The translations under genes were made by a program, and so were the position numbers. Shown one piece after another: positions 6,461 to 6,509 of a stretch of DNA of 6,509 bases. This stretch comes from Anaerococcus sp. (lineage in GTDB: Bacteria; Bacillota; Clostridia; Tissierellales; Peptoniphilaceae), in contig JAPJPH010000051.1 of assembly GCA_030825745.1 (NCBI GenBank), positions 1 through 6,509 of the forward strand. Direction: 5' to 3'. The notes beneath the pieces were generated by a model that saw nothing but the letters and a program-made list of their open reading frames with translations, did not search any database and was not told where the DNA came from. Each line of letters begins with the position of its first letter. Position 1 is the stretch's first letter.

Positions 6461-6509
6461 ACTTATCTTCTCTAATGTTTTACTTGCTAAAATTATAATA
6501 TTATACAAT

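Noticed and set aside
6374..6509. Minus-strand open frame entering from the right edge and continuing through the hairpin
   Set aside because: The frame (ending at a TAG near 6374) would run through the terminator-like hairpin and its T run, and it has low-complexity content with no motif. It looks like chance openness in AT-rich DNA.

Overview
The window is AT-rich, and every gene I can support is on the minus strand, so transcription runs from high to low coordinates. The low GC, strong AAGGAG-type ribosome binding sites, tight gene spacing and protein sequences suggest a low-GC Gram-positive bacterium. An anaerobic Peptoniphilaceae-type coccus such as Anaerococcus is my best guess, but this is an impression and no marker gene proves it.

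Layout, in transcription order from the right edge. The right 240 bases hold no supported gene. They contain an A/T-flanked hairpin (6414-6460), probably the terminator of a gene beyond the edge, and then a promoter with a perfect extended -10 (6326-6334). Four closely spaced genes follow: an AGCS-family sodium/amino-acid symporter (4861-6270), carbamate kinase arcC (3889-4821), a ClpB-type AAA+ disaggregase (1340-3862) and a catabolic-type ornithine carbamoyltransferase arcB (319-1323). The gaps between them are 39, 26 and 16 bases with no terminator inside, so they look like one operon. It ends at a clear intrinsic terminator (273-305). A new promoter then drives a DUF4236 protein that runs off the left edge (196 to 1).

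How the genes work together. ArcB phosphorolyses citrulline to ornithine and carbamoyl phosphate, and ArcC uses the carbamoyl phosphate to make ATP, ammonia and CO2. These are the last two steps of the arginine deiminase pathway. Arginine deiminase (arcA) and a recognisable ArcD antiporter are absent from the window. An AGCS symporter with altered signature motifs occupies the transporter position.

The most unusual point is the full-length but divergent clpB between arcC and arcB. Its first-ring pore tyrosine and its middle-domain Tyr-Gly motif are replaced, while the ATPase residues of both rings are intact. I found no CRISPR array, tRNA, rRNA, insertion sequence or phage gene.
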